This document shows positions 41,823 to 51,591 of a stretch of 64,000 bases of DNA, one piece after another. Source of the stretch: Lentisphaeria bacterium (GTDB taxonomy: Bacteria; Verrucomicrobiota; Lentisphaeria; Victivallales; Victivallaceae); NCBI GenBank assembly GCA_022009855.1, contig CP091727.1, positions 1,364,001 to 1,428,000 on the forward strand. Direction: 5' to 3'. The translations under genes and the position numbers were made by a program. The stretch's first letter is position 1. Every line of letters starts with the position of its first letter. The notes below the pieces were generated by a model. The model saw nothing but the letters and a program-made list of their open reading frames with translations. It was not told the origin of the DNA and made no database searches.

Positions 41823-43829
41823 TCAATAGGCGATCTCCACCATCCGGTGGCAGGTGAAGGCGGGAACCTCGAACTCCACTCGACCGTCGCGGAGCGTGAA
41901 CGGCACGTCGTTCCCTTCCGGCACGAACTTCACCGAGCGCGGCGTCTCGTCGAACTTCAGCGAAACCTTCGCCGGCGGGCAGGGGTTCAGCTCCTCGATC
42001 ACCTCGATCGGACGGGTGGCGGAGAGATTTCCGCCGGAGAGCTTGACCTCGCCGCCGCGCAGGATCGTGTTGGCGTAGAGCAGATGGAGCACATAGCGGT
42101 TCTCTTCCTTCTGATGCATCAGCGTGGCGCGCCCCTGCGACGGCAGCGAGACCTCGAGCTGGATCTCTTCGCCCAGGAAACGGCGGATCGCCCGGCCGAT
42201 ATATTCGCGCACCGCCACCGCGCCCCACCCCCGGTAGATGGTGAAGACCGGATGGGCGAAGTAGAGGATCGATCCGCCGCACACCCCCGCGTCGAACCCG
42301 GAGGGCTCCATCCGGTACGGCGTGTGCTGATGGCTGCAGAAGTGCTCGTAGGTGCGGTTGAAATAGGGATCAAAGACTTTGCCGAGCGACTCCCCGTTCC
42401 GCACCTTGATCCGCTGGGAGCGACCGTACATGACGAACGGCGTGCCGACGAACTCCGGCGCAAATTCCGGCGCGGCCTCGACGTAGTCCGGCAGGTAGGG
42501 GCTGGCGCCGGAGAATTCCGCTCCGATGTCGAAGAGAAACTCGTCGCGGTCGGAAGCCATGCCGCTGGTGCCGGAGAGGATCAGTCTGCCCCCTTTCGCG
42601 AGGAATTCGCGGAGCTTTCCGGCGAGCGCTTCTCCGACCCGCACCTCATCCGGCAGGATCAGGCAGCCGTAACGGAGGAAATCCATCTTCGAATCGACGA
42701 AGTCGAAGGGGATGTGCTCCTCCAGCAGCACCCGGGCAACGCCGACGTCCCCCGGATAATCGCCGCGGATTCCGGTTGCCGCGCCTTTGCCGAGGACGGC
42801 GACGCGGGCGGCGCTTTCGACCTTGTCGCACCACGCCTCCTTCTTCGCCACGTCACGGTAGGCGGCGCCGATGATCTCGTAGGTGCTCCTGTCGAGCCGG
42901 CCGGAGGGGTGAAGCTGGTCGCCGACGCTGCACTTCGAGCCGTTGGCGATCATCGCGGCGCACTCGTAGCGCAGCGCGTTCGGGTGCTTGAAGCCGCCGA
43001 ACTCGCCCCAGGTGGTGTGGAACTTTCCGGTCATGCCGAGGAATTCCATCCCGAGATTGCGGCAGTAGGCGGCCGACATCGGGTAGTGGTCGTAGCCCCA
43101 GCCGCCGGTCGGCAGCGATTCAAGTTCGAGGTGGCTGAAGTACTTGAGAATCTCGGTGTCGCCCATCGTCACATGGCCGGAGTTGTGGAAGACCGGCATC
43201 TTCGGATTGCGGCTCCGGGCGGCGGCGGTGCTCCGCTGGTAGTATTTGAGCAGCACCTTCCGCGCATAGGCGAGGCGGTCCTCCGGCTTGGTCGGATCGA
43301 ATCCTTCCGCCTTCATTCCCGCCATGCAGTATTTGCAGCAGCAGGGGCCCTGCGAAATGATGTCGAGGAAGATCCCGTCCGCGTCGGGGAAGAGCGTCAC
43401 GGTCTCTTCGATCTGGCGGCAGAGGTAGTCCAGATAGGGGGTGTTGAAGCAGAGTTTCGGGAAACCCGGTTCGAGCGGCGAATGGTTCCAGCCGCTCCAG
43501 CGCCCCTCGCAATCGATTTCGCGCCATTCGGGGTGTTCCCGCCCCTTCATCTCATTGACGCCGGCGGTGAGGTAGACCGGCACGTTGATGCCGATCTCGT
43601 GGCAGGCGTCGATCTGTTCGCGCAGCAGGTTGAATTTGAGATGGGGATGCATCCTCCCCACTTCGGTCGGGTGGTAGCTCCAGCCGTGATGGCAGCTCGA
43701 GAAGCAGGTGATCGAATCGACCGCGGCGTCGCGGAGTCGCTCCTGCCACTCCCGGCGGTCGAACGCTTCTCCGATTCCTTCAATGAAGGGGGAGGTGTGG
43801 AAATCGAGATGAATTTGACGAAAACGCAT
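41823..43829 (-). CDS. Glycosidase of the GHL6 (PF14871) / GH42-trimerisation-like type
   Basis: 668 residues, frame intact. N-terminal (beta/alpha)8-type domain: MRFRQIHLDFHTSPFIEG, VDSITCFSSCHHGWSYHPTE, ADGIFLDIISQGPCCCKYCM; these acidic strand ends resemble catalytic positions. The central and C-terminal part (VARVLLEEHIPFDFVDSKMD, LILSGTSGMASDRDEFLF, YFAHPVFTIYRGWGAVAV) is the amidotransferase-fold and beta-domain arrangement of GH42-like proteins. No signal peptide. Its upstream neighbour on the same strand is fucI, so a fucoside or related sugar is a reasonable guess. AAGGAAA precedes ATG 43829. Confidence 0.75.
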   Translation of the reverse strand: MRFRQIHLDFHTSPFIEGIGEAFDRREWQERLRDAAVDSITCFSSCHHGWSYHPTEVGRMHPHLKFNLLREQIDACHEIGINVPVYLTAGVNEMKGREHPEWREIDCEGRWSGWNHSPLEPGFPKLCFNTPYLDYLCRQIEETVTLFPDADGIFLDIISQGPCCCKYCMAGMKAEGFDPTKPEDRLAYARKVLLKYYQRSTAAARSRNPKMPVFHNSGHVTMGDTEILKYFSHLELESLPTGGWGYDHYPMSAAYCRNLGMEFLGMTGKFHTTWGEFGGFKHPNALRYECAAMIANGSKCSVGDQLHPSGRLDRSTYEIIGAAYRDVAKKEAWCDKVESAARVAVLGKGAATGIRGDYPGDVGVARVLLEEHIPFDFVDSKMDFLRYGCLILPDEVRVGEALAGKLREFLAKGGRLILSGTSGMASDRDEFLFDIGAEFSGASPYLPDYVEAAPEFAPEFVGTPFVMYGRSQRIKVRNGESLGKVFDPYFNRTYEHFCSHQHTPYRMEPSGFDAGVCGGSILYFAHPVFTIYRGWGAVAVREYIGRAIRRFLGEEIQLEVSLPSQGRATLMHQKEENRYVLHLLYANTILRGGEVKLSGGNLSATRPIEVIEELNPCPPAKVSLKFDETPRSVKFVPEGNDVPFTLRDGRVEFEVPAFTCHRMVEIAY

Positions 43830-43893
43830 GATTTTCCTTGAAAAACTCCGCCGGAAATGGTTCCGGCGGAGTTTCGAGTTGAAGGTTGAACCG

Positions 43894-45650
43894 TTACCGG
43901 TAGACCGGGCCGAGCGCCTGGCAGGCGCGGTAGTCGGCGCCCTCTTTGTCCATGCCGAACGCGTTCCAGACCGCCGGACGGAAGATCTTCTCTTCCGGCA
44001 CGTTATGCATGCAGACCGGAATGCGGAGCATCGAAGCGAGCGTGATGAGGTCCGCGCCGATGTGGCCGTAGTTGAACGCGCCGTGGTTGGCGCCCCAGTT
44101 GGCCATGACGCTGTAGACATCCTTGAACGCGCCCTTGCCGGTGAGGTTCGGCACAAACCAGGTGGTCGGCCAGCCCGGGTCGGTCCGCTTGTCGAGGATG
44201 TCGTGAATCTCCTTCGGCGGCTCGTAGGTGTAGCCTTCGGCGATCTGGAGGACCGGTCCGAGACCCTTGATCCGGTTGATCCGGCTCATGGTCACCGGCA
44301 TGCCGCCGCGGGTCAGGAAGCGGCTGGAGAAGCCGCCGCCGCGGAAGTAGCCGAGGTTCGCCGGCACCCAGGTGGTCGCATCGAGACAGGCCTTCGCCTC
44401 GTCGTCGGTGATCTCCCAGAAGGGCTTCATCGCCGGCTTGCCGTCGCGGGTCTGGCGCCCGGTGGCGTCCATCGTCGTCGCGCCGGAGTTGATCAGGTGG
44501 ATCATGCCGGGCACCTCGAGGTCGAATCCGGTTGCGCGCTTGACCGCTTCCGGACTCCAGTAGGTGCGCACGTCGCTGAAGCCGGAGGCGGTGCCGGTCA
44601 GCAGGTGGCCGAAGAGCATCGCCACGCCGTTGAGCGCATCGTTTTCGGTGGCGACCACGAACGCTTCACGGATGCCGTTCCAGTCGAACGAGGAGTTGAG
44701 CACGGTTTCAAGGAAGTCGCCGTTGGGCATGTGGTCGGTCCACTGCCGCTGGCCCTGGAATCCGGCGGCGATGGCGTTGTGGCCCTCGGCCTCCTCGCGG
44801 AATCCCTTCTCGGCCAGCTTCGGATTGCCGACCATCAGGTCGCGGGCGATGATCGCCATCTTGGCGACATATTCCCACACCTTCTGCTGCTCTTCCGGCG
44901 TCTTGCCCGCTTTGCCGTTGTAGATATCCTCATACTGGCGGCAGTTCGCCTTGATCCAGGCGAGCGCCTTCTCATATTCCGCCTCGTCGTAGATCTTCTC
45001 GTTGACCCGGCGGATGATTTCGCTCATATCGACCGATTCGCAGCGCATGTTGAGGTATTCCTCGAAGAATTCGGGGCTGACGATCGAACCGGCGATGCCC
45101 ATGGCGACGCTGCCCATCGAGAGGTAGGACTTGCCGCGCATCAGGCCGACCGCCACCGCCGAACGGGCGAAGGCGAGGATCTTTGCGGCGACATCTTCCG
45201 GAATCTCGGTATCGGTGGCGTCCTTCACATCGCGCCCGTAGATGCCGAACGCGGGCAGTCCCTTCTGGGCGTGGGCGGCGAGCACCGCCGCCAGATAGAC
45301 CGCGCCGGGCCGCTCGGTGCCGTTGAATCCCCAGACCGCCTTCTGGGTCAGGGGATCCATGTCCATCGTTTCGAGCCGTAGCACCAGCAGGGGGTGACGG
45401 TCAGCGTCGCGGTGACGTTCTCTTTGGCGAACTTCGCCGCACAGGCGGCCGCTTCATTGACGCCGCCGATGGTGGTGTCGGCGATGATGCATTCGACCGG
45501 TTTGCCGTTGGGGTAGCGCAACGTGCCGCTGATGAGTTCCGCAGCGGCCTTCGCCATGTTCATCGTCTGGACCTCAAGGGATTCACGGATCCCTTTGCGG
45601 CGGCCGTCGATGGTGGGGCGGATTCCGATTTTCGGCAGAGTGGTAATCAT
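43894..45650 (-). CDS. fucI: L-fucose isomerase (frameshifted near the N-terminus)
   Basis: About 585 residues. Isomerises L-fucose to L-fuculose (also D-arabinose). The manganese and catalytic residues known in E. coli FucI are present: Glu in FVVATENDALNGVAM, Asp in SGFSDVRTYWSPEA, His in NWGANHGAFNYGH. Long segments are nearly the E. coli sequence (GFQGQRQWTDHMPNGDFLET, RGGGFSSRFLTRGGMPVTMS). The frame breaks near 45375, between VTPCWCYGS and ETMDMDPL. GAGGTG precedes ATG 45650. No fuculokinase or aldolase is nearby. Confidence 0.95.
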
Positions 45651-45702
45651 TTTTTCACCTCATTGGTTGAAGGTTGAGCCGGAAAAACTGTATACACTTA
45701 TT

Positions 45703-45730
45703 ATTGTAGCCGAATCCCGGGCAAAATCAA
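45703..45730 (-). promoter_or_regulatory. Sigma-70-type promoter of fucI
   Basis: On the minus strand TTGATT (45725-45730), 16 bases, TACAAT (45703-45708). The palindrome TGTATACA sits at 45689-45696, at the expected start of transcription. Confidence 0.6.
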
Positions 45731-46106
45731 GCCGCCGGAGAGGTTTTTTTTGGAAAAAAGCGGAGAGAGTGCGCGATGCGAAGAGGAAATTCCCGGAGAC
45801 AGGGCAAAAAAATGGTACCGGAGACGTGTGACGCCACCGGTGCCGTTTTTACCTCAAGATGGGCTGCAACAGATTGATGCACAATAAAAAACTATCGTTC
45901 TGACCCGATCCTACACAAGGCATCTTGAATTGTCAAAACGGCACTTTTGGTACATTTTCATCTTCAAACGGCACAAAACGGCACCGTTGAAAAGTAGGTA
46001 CCACGGCCTCCAATCCTGAAATCAAACAACTGGTTTACTATAACTCTTCATATTCGCCATTGCAAACCGGTTTTCAAAATTTTCTCTTGAAATAATGTAA
46101 AATATC

Positions 46107-46135
46107 ATTGACATTCATCATAATCTGTGATAGTT
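46107..46135 (+). promoter_or_regulatory. Sigma-70-type promoter of hipBA
   Basis: TTGACA (46107-46112), 17 bases, TAGTTT (46130-46135), 28 bases before the HipB ATG. TATCA and TGATA flank the spacer (46102-46106, 46127-46131), a possible antitoxin site. Confidence 0.6.
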
Positions 46136-46162
46136 TAAACTGGCATAACTAAGGAGAAAACA

Positions 46163-46483
46163 ATGGCGAAGCGTACCACAGTGCTGTTTCCGAAAACAAT
46201 TGAGTTGCTGCAGGAGTTCGGCGAGAACCTGCGTCTGGCGCGTTTGCGCCGCAATATCACCTCCGCGCTTCAGGCGGAACGGGCCGGAATCAGCCGGGTG
46301 ACGCTGTCGCAGATTGAAAAAGGCTCGCCCTCCGTTTCGCTCGGCAGCTATGTGCAGGTGCTGGTTTCACTCGGATTGGAACACGATCTGCTGAAAGTCG
46401 CGGCCGACGATGAGCTTGGCCGCAAGTTGCAGGATGTCGGACTATCCGTCCGCAAGCGTGTCACGTCCAAAAGGAACAAGTAA
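46163..46483 (+). CDS. hipB: HipB-like XRE-family antitoxin
   Basis: 106 residues. The helix-turn-helix spans ~18-75: FGENLRLARLRRNITSALQA, ERAGISRVTLSQIEKGSPSV. It ends in a basic tail (VRKRVTSKRNK). In HipBA modules the antitoxin dimer represses its own operon and holds HipA inactive. AAGGAGAAAACA precedes the ATG; the toxin gene starts three bases after the stop. Confidence 0.85.
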   Translation: MAKRTTVLFPKTIELLQEFGENLRLARLRRNITSALQAERAGISRVTLSQIEKGSPSVSLGSYVQVLVSLGLEHDLLKVAADDELGRKLQDVGLSVRKRVTSKRNK

Positions 46484-46485
46484 AG

Positions 46486-47733
46486 ATGGAACGAAAAAAC
46501 GTTTATGTTTACAGTGACTGGCATACCGATGCGACTCCTCAACTGATGGGTGAATTGCAAATTCAGATTGTCAGGAGGAAAGAGATTTTTGCGTTTGAGT
46601 TCAATCCGGCCTGGCTGAAGTCGAATGACACGCGCATCCTCGATCCTGATCTTCAACTATTCGCCGGTCCGCAATACGCTGCCGGTAACAAGAACAATTT
46701 TGGTCTGTTTCTCGATTCGTCCCCGGACCGCTGGGGGCGGCAATTGATGCGGCGGCGAGAAGCGATCCGGGCACGTAATGAAGAGCGTTCACCGTCCCCG
46801 TTGCAGGAGTCCGATTATCTGCTGGGCGTTTACGATGAAACCCGCATGGGAGCGATCCGCTTCAAGTTATCCCCCAACGGAGAGTTTGTCAACAATGACC
46901 GGGCGATGGCGGCTCCGCCCTGGACCAGTTTGCGTGAACTGGAAGCCGCCAGCCGTAATTATGAGGATGAATCGCAGTCCGACAACGAACATGAGAAATG
47001 GCTGTCGATGCTGATTGCTCCCGGCTCTTCATTGGGAGGCGCACGTCCGAAGGCAAATGTGCTTGATCCGGCAGGCAATCTCTGGATCGCCAAATTTCCG
47101 AGCAAAGCGGATTCCACTGATATCGGCGCATGGGAAATGGTCACACATCAACTGGCAAGGCAAGTCGGCCTCCGTCTGCCGGAATGTCGACTTGACAAGT
47201 TCTCCAAAAATGGCTCTACTTTCCTGACCAAGCGTTTCGACCGCAACGGCAACCGCCGTATCCATTTCGCTTCGGCAATGACGTTGCTCGGCAAAACGGA
47301 TGGAGCCGATTATCAGGACGGAACCAGTTATCTTGATATTGCCAAATTCATCATGCAGTACGGCGCTCAGCCTGAAGCCGATTTGCGGGAACTCTGGAAA
47401 CGGATCGTCTTCAGTATAGCAGTAAAGAATACCGACGACCATCTCCGCAACCACGGTTTCCTGCTGGCACCTCAAGGCTGGCTACTTTCTCCGGCCTACG
47501 ACATCAATCCCAATCCGAATGGCACCGGTCTTGCTCTCAATATCTCGGAAAACGACAATGCCCTTGATTTCGATCTCGCGCGGGATGTCGCGTCACTTTT
47601 CCGAATTGATACAAACACGGCCGATTCTTTTATCAGGCAGACCGAAGAAAGTGTTCAAAACTGGCGTAAAATCGCCGATCGCTGTGCACTCAGCCGTTCC
47701 GCGCAAGACGATATGGCCTCGGCATTCGATTAG
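46486..47733 (+). CDS. hipA: HipA-like serine/threonine kinase toxin
   Basis: 415 residues, frame intact. Residues ~1-110 are the N1/couple_hipA region (FGLFLDSSPDRWGRQLMRRR). The activation-loop segment APGSSLGGARPKANV is the counterpart of the autophosphorylated Ser region. The kinase core has FSIAVKNTDDHLRNHGFLLA with the catalytic Asp-x4-Asn and WLLSPAYDINPNP with the metal-binding Asp. Known HipA proteins phosphorylate glutamyl-tRNA synthetase or other tRNA-charging enzymes and cause growth arrest; the target here is not known. Confidence 0.9.
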   Translation: MERKNVYVYSDWHTDATPQLMGELQIQIVRRKEIFAFEFNPAWLKSNDTRILDPDLQLFAGPQYAAGNKNNFGLFLDSSPDRWGRQLMRRREAIRARNEERSPSPLQESDYLLGVYDETRMGAIRFKLSPNGEFVNNDRAMAAPPWTSLRELEAASRNYEDESQSDNEHEKWLSMLIAPGSSLGGARPKANVLDPAGNLWIAKFPSKADSTDIGAWEMVTHQLARQVGLRLPECRLDKFSKNGSTFLTKRFDRNGNRRIHFASAMTLLGKTDGADYQDGTSYLDIAKFIMQYGAQPEADLRELWKRIVFSIAVKNTDDHLRNHGFLLAPQGWLLSPAYDINPNPNGTGLALNISENDNALDFDLARDVASLFRIDTNTADSFIRQTEESVQNWRKIADRCALSRSAQDDMASAFD

Positions 47734-47816
47734 ACAAGTGATAATTGCAAATTATTTAGTCTTATTTATATTAGATATAATATAATTCTTTATCATAACT
47801 GCGAGAGGAGAGTATC

Positions 47817-48148
47817 ATGGGACAAAAAACTTTTGGAAAAATCCAATTGCAACCTCAAGAAGCATTCTAGTTGGATTTGATGCAACTGCCTCACTGCATT
47901 GAACTCGAAAAGAAATAATACTTGATGCCAAGTTACAATTGCTATTTTCACCGCCTTATCTCGGTATCGATCTTGAGAAAATTTTTCAAACCACTTTGGA
48001 AGATGGCTGGCTACTTCCCATCAATGGGACTCGATTTGCGGTAAAAGAGAAAACGATTTATGTTGAAGTACACGATTCTGTCGCAGAAAAATTAACGATC
48101 TTGCAGAAGCAGAAGAAAGAGTTAGAGCGCGAGATTATCCAATTATAG
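47817..48148 (+). pseudogene. Broken small gene of unknown function
   Basis: A strong GAGAGGAG site precedes ATG 47817, but the frame (MGQKTFGKIQLQPQEAF) stops after 17 codons. From ~47880 another frame reads LPHCIELEKKIILDAKLQLL, DLEKIFQTTLEDGWLLPING and a charged coiled-coil-like end ILQKQKKELEREIIQL up to 48148. One base would nearly restore it. No family recognised. It lies immediately left of the IS630 element. Confidence 0.35.
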
Positions 48149-48160
48149 ATAAGAAACAAA

Positions 48161-49246
48161 AATACTTGTAGAATCTCTTTGAACGTGCTATATTACCCGT
48201 ATGGAACTTCGAGATGCAAGAAAAATCAATTCTAAAGAATTGTATGATCGTCGAAAGCAAGCGGTTTTGCTGTTCGAAAAAGGACTGAAGCGTTATGAAA
48301 TCGCTCCGCTTGTCGGAGTGAGCGCCTATACTGTCGGCCAATGGATTAAGGCTTGGAAAAAAGGAGGCCAGGCCGCATTGAAGGTCGGCAACAAAGGGCG
48401 ACCGCGGGGCTTTACCGAAAATTGCTTCCGCATGAAGAACGGGAAATTCGTCGTGCAATCACGGATCGTTGTCCAGATCAGCTGAAATTGCCATTCGCAC
48501 TCTGGACTCGACAAGCGGTACAAACTCTGATCAAGCAGAAATATTCTGTGGATTTGAGCTTGCAGGCGGTTAGCAATTACTTGAATATGTGGGGTTTTCC
48601 CCGCAAAAGCCGATTCGGCGGGCGTATGAGCGCAACGATCAGCGAGTTCGCATCTGGTTGGAAAAAGAGTATCCGGCTATTGCTGCTCGCGCCCGACAGG
48701 AAAAAGCGGAAATTCACTGGGGAGATGAAACTGGATTGCGCAGCGACGATGTAAAGGGGAGAAGCTATGCGCCGAAAGGAAAAACTCCGGTGCAATATGT
48801 GAAAGCTGCTCCCGAAAAATTGAATATGATCAGCACCGTCACGAATCGCGGATTGATGCGTTTTATGTTTTATCGTGAGACTATGACCGCACAGTTATTG
48901 ATTCGATTCTTGAAACGGCTGATTCGCTCTTCTCAAAAGAAGATCTTTCTGATTCTGGATAACTTACGTGTTCATCACAGCAAACTTCTGCAAGAGTGGT
49001 TGACGGAAAACAAGGCTTTTATTGAAATCTTTTATCTGCCAAGCTACAGTCCAGACCTGAATCCCGACGAATTACTGAACCGGGATTTGAAAGCGGCCCT
49101 TTCCAAAACTCCGGCGGCAAAACGGAATGGAGAGCTTGAAGAACATGCAAAATCCCATATGCGAAGCATTCAAAAACAACCGGAGAAGATCAAAGCTCTT
49201 TTTTCACAAGGAGTCTGTCAAATACGCCGGATGAACTACAAGTATT
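48161..49246 (+). mobile_element. IS630-family insertion sequence
   Basis: The 11-bp ends AATACTTGTAG (48161-48171) and CTACAAGTATT (49236-49246) are perfect inverted repeats enclosing one IS630 transposase gene. TA dinucleotides at both ends (48163-48164, 49244-49245) fit the family's TA target. The right end lies within three bases of the transposase stop. It separates the broken small gene from the ATPase gene. Confidence 0.75.
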
Positions 49247-49248
49247 AA
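48201..49248 (+). CDS. IS630-family transposase (two frame changes)
   Basis: About 348 residues. N-terminal helix-turn-helix: RYEIAPLVGVSAYTVGQWIK. DDE catalytic part: EIHWGDETGLRSDDVKGRSY (first Asp), KIFLILDNLRVHHSKLLQEW (second Asp), YSPDLNPDELLNRDLK (Glu). Frame changes at ~48410 and ~48590; IS630-type genes sometimes use programmed frameshifting, but two changes make sequence error or decay more likely. Confidence 0.82.
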
Positions 49249-49251
49249 ACT

Positions 49252-51283
49252 GTGGGAGCAATAACAAATTTAATCTGTACACAAAACTCTAAAAGAATCC
49301 GTGCCAAAAGAATAGAAGAAAACCAAGATTCAAATTCCTTAAACTCAATTGGTAGTAGTAATATCTCTTATACAAATATTCCATCCATGAGAGCTGCGGA
49401 TATCAGTACCTTGAAACTTATCGGAATGAAAAAAGCAAATGAACTTCAGCAACTGCAAGTTTCAATCAATCAGTATAAAAATAGTTCAAATTCCTGTCAA
49501 ATCGATAAAGTTGCTTTTGTTTTTCCGCTTGGATGCAGCGTTCCCAATAATTATGAACAGATTTTAAAATGCCTTTACGTTCATCATAATTATTGTCAAG
49601 ACAATTGTTGTCCTTACAAGCGAGATTGTGCATATTTGCAGACACTTGCCAATATAAACCTCGGAGTTTCCACATCTGCAGATGTCTTACATCAGCAGAA
49701 AGTTTCACTTTATAATCTCTGGCACCAAAACTATCCACATATCAGTGATCGAGCGCAGAAAGCCAAAGAATGGGGGAATCGATATTGATCATCCAGAAAA
49801 ATTGTCAAATAAAACAAGCTATTGTTATCAAATATTTAATAGCAATCCCAATGTCAATCAGGGGTCAATTATATTCAATACGACAAAGAATCAACCTTTT
49901 TCTACCGTAAATTTTGGGAGCAAAGGAACTTACAAAATTGCAAACGTTATTTCTGTTGTAAACAACCAATTCCAAGAACTACCTATAATTCCTGCAAAAT
50001 TATTAAATCTTGACAAAATTGCTGAAAATCGTGACGTACCAATATGCTTTACTGATAGTTTGGAACTCGCTCGTGTTGCCCCGCAGGCTCTCATAGGCCC
50101 TTGCATCTTTACTTCGTACTACGGAGCGCAGTTTGATGGATTTGAAATAGATTTTTATCCTTTCCGCGATCGTACTGTGTATTATGTAATAGTGGAACAT
50201 TCAGGTTTAACGCGAGAACAGGTGATGGATAGGGTACATGCCAATTACCTGCAGATGAAAGCTCAAGTAAAAAATATCAATTTAAATTTTGTTGAACTCA
50301 ATGGATTTCGGAAGGAAGAAGATTCTTACCATTTTTCCATGCAAAGAATTTCAGAACAAATTTTTTGTGAACGTTATTTTTCCTCTTCCGCACCTGATAA
50401 AGTAGAACCTCCTTCTGTGTCATTGTCCCGTCCGACCGAAGAATCAAAATCCTTAACGCCTCCTTTATTGGGACCGTTGATTGAAGCCGGTCGTTATATT
50501 TTGCTGGTAGGCGGTAAACATAGTGGAAAGACAAAGTTTGCAATCGCGGTTGCTGCGGCAGTCGCCTCCGGAAAAGAGTTAGTGCAGATATTACGTCCGG
50601 AGAGAACAATGAAGCATGATGTGCTTTATTTAGATTTTGAGTTGGGAGAAAAAACTTTCGAAAATGATACTCAAAAATCTTGAAAAATTTCTTTGGTGAT
50701 GTTGCCAATCATCCGTTTCTTCACATAGAGCACCTGAATGGTCAAGGTATAAATATCCACTCGCCTGGCGGAATCGAAAAAAGTTCGCAATGTAGTTGAG
50801 AAATATCGAGAAAAGGATTTGAAACTTTTGATCATCGATAATATTACTGCTGTATCCGGCCATGCGGTGGCTGATAATTCAGGCTGGAACCAGTATACTT
50901 ATCCCTTTATCACCGAGTTGACCAATGCTGGAATTACCGTGATTGTGATTGCACATATTGATGCGGGTTCTCTGCGTGGAGGCAAACAAAAATTTTACAA
51001 CGGAACGGAATGTATTCTTCTGTCCAAGACACCTGGGAAGAAAATTCCCAAACAATATTGGATTACGATAGAGCGCCCATATGTCATTTCCAAATATCCA
51101 TACGCAGAACATCACCCGATGACGATCTGCATAAACGAGGAAAATGAACGTGCTAAAATAAGTTTTGACAAATCTTATTTAGAGAATATTTTATCTAGCA
51201 AATCCATCTCAGCTCATGACTTGGGACCTTGGTTTAATGTTACTCCGAAAACAATTCGAGAATGGCAGAAAAAACTAACGTGA
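49252..51283 (+). CDS. RepA/DnaB-type AAA (RecA-fold) replication ATPase (frameshifted)
   Basis: About 677 residues, AT-rich. The C-terminal part is a RecA-fold ATPase of the AAA_25/RepA type: Walker A YILLVGGKHSGKTKFAIAVA, Walker B KDLKLLIIDNITAVSG, sensor-like TVIVIAHIDAGS. The extreme C-terminus (ISAHDLGPWFNVTPKTIREW) looks like a small helix-turn-helix. The middle (NRDVPICFTDSLELARVAPQ, DRTVYYVIVEHSGLT) is vaguely TOPRIM-like, and the N-terminal part has Cys pairs (YCQDNCCPYKRDC). Corrections are needed near 49778, 50683 and 50785. GTG 49252 abuts the IS630 end, so the natural 5' part may have been lost. Plasmid-type replicative helicase is the best guess; it is followed by iterons. Confidence 0.65.
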
Positions 51284-51308
51284 AGCCGATTACCTCTCAA
51301 CCGCAAAC

Positions 51309-51392
51309 ACGTTCATTTTGATCTGAGGCACGTTTATCTTTCCCGGTGGAACGTTTATTCTTTAAAGATGAACGTTCCCTTCTTGTTTTTGT
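51309..51392 (+). repeat. Iteron array: four 21-bp-spaced repeats, candidate replication origin
   Basis: ACGTTCAT (51309), ACGTTTAT (51330), ACGTTTAT (51351) and ACGTTCCC (51372) begin exactly 21 bases apart, two helical turns, in an AT-rich noncoding stretch starting 26 bases after the ATPase stop. Related copies occur at 51399 (ATGTTTAT) and 51424 (CGTTCATACGTG). Regular spacing and position next to a replication ATPase are typical of iteron-controlled theta origins. The rest of 51284-51591 is AT-rich and noncoding. Confidence 0.68.
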
Positions 51393-51515
51393 AATAAAAT
51401 GTTTATCAACAAGTAATTACAATCGTTCATACGTGTTTTTTGCTGCTATAAAAGTACAGTTCTTCCATGTTTCTTACGTATATAAAAAATATTCTTTGAT
51501 ATTTATTGTTTTAGC

Positions 51516-51558
51516 CAGTTTGATGGATTCGAGAATAAACCTCGAATCCATCAAACTG
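51516..51558. repeat. Perfect 18-bp inverted repeat
   Basis: CAGTTTGATGGATTCGAG (51516-51533) and CTCGAATCCATCAAACTG (51541-51558) with a seven-base loop. No T run on either side, so it is not an ordinary terminator. Its core TCGAATCCATCA recurs at 52235-52246 in another inverted repeat. Confidence 0.85.
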
Positions 51559-51591
51559 CAATATGCTCTGGGACTAGATAATCATTTACTG

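Larger units (their letters stand above)
45651..46162. other. Intergenic boundary between the fucose operon and the accessory region
   Basis: Contains the fucI promoter (45703-45730), a bidirectional terminator-like hairpin (45814-45821 GGTACCGG with 45837-45844 CCGGTGCC; T5 on the plus side and T7 on the minus side), three copies of ACGGCAC around 45940-46000, and the hipBA promoter. The terminator serves no present gene on either side, so it may be the trace of a gene lost when the accessory segment was inserted. Confidence 0.5.

Noticed and set aside
41802..43841. 679-codon open frame on the plus strand opposite the GHL6-type glycosidase
   Set aside because: Composition is that of a codon-shadow; the minus-strand gene has clear motifs, ribosome-binding site and a normal start.
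43828..45381. 517-codon open frame on the plus strand opposite fucI
   Set aside because: Shadow of the L-fucose isomerase gene, whose identity is certain.
51309..51392. Iteron array considered as a CRISPR array
   Set aside because: Unit is only ~8 bases at a 21-base period; CRISPR repeats are longer and spacers are of similar length to repeats.
51516..51558. 18-bp inverted repeat as a transcription terminator
   Set aside because: No T tract on either strand, and the core is shared with another inverted repeat upstream of the Rep gene.
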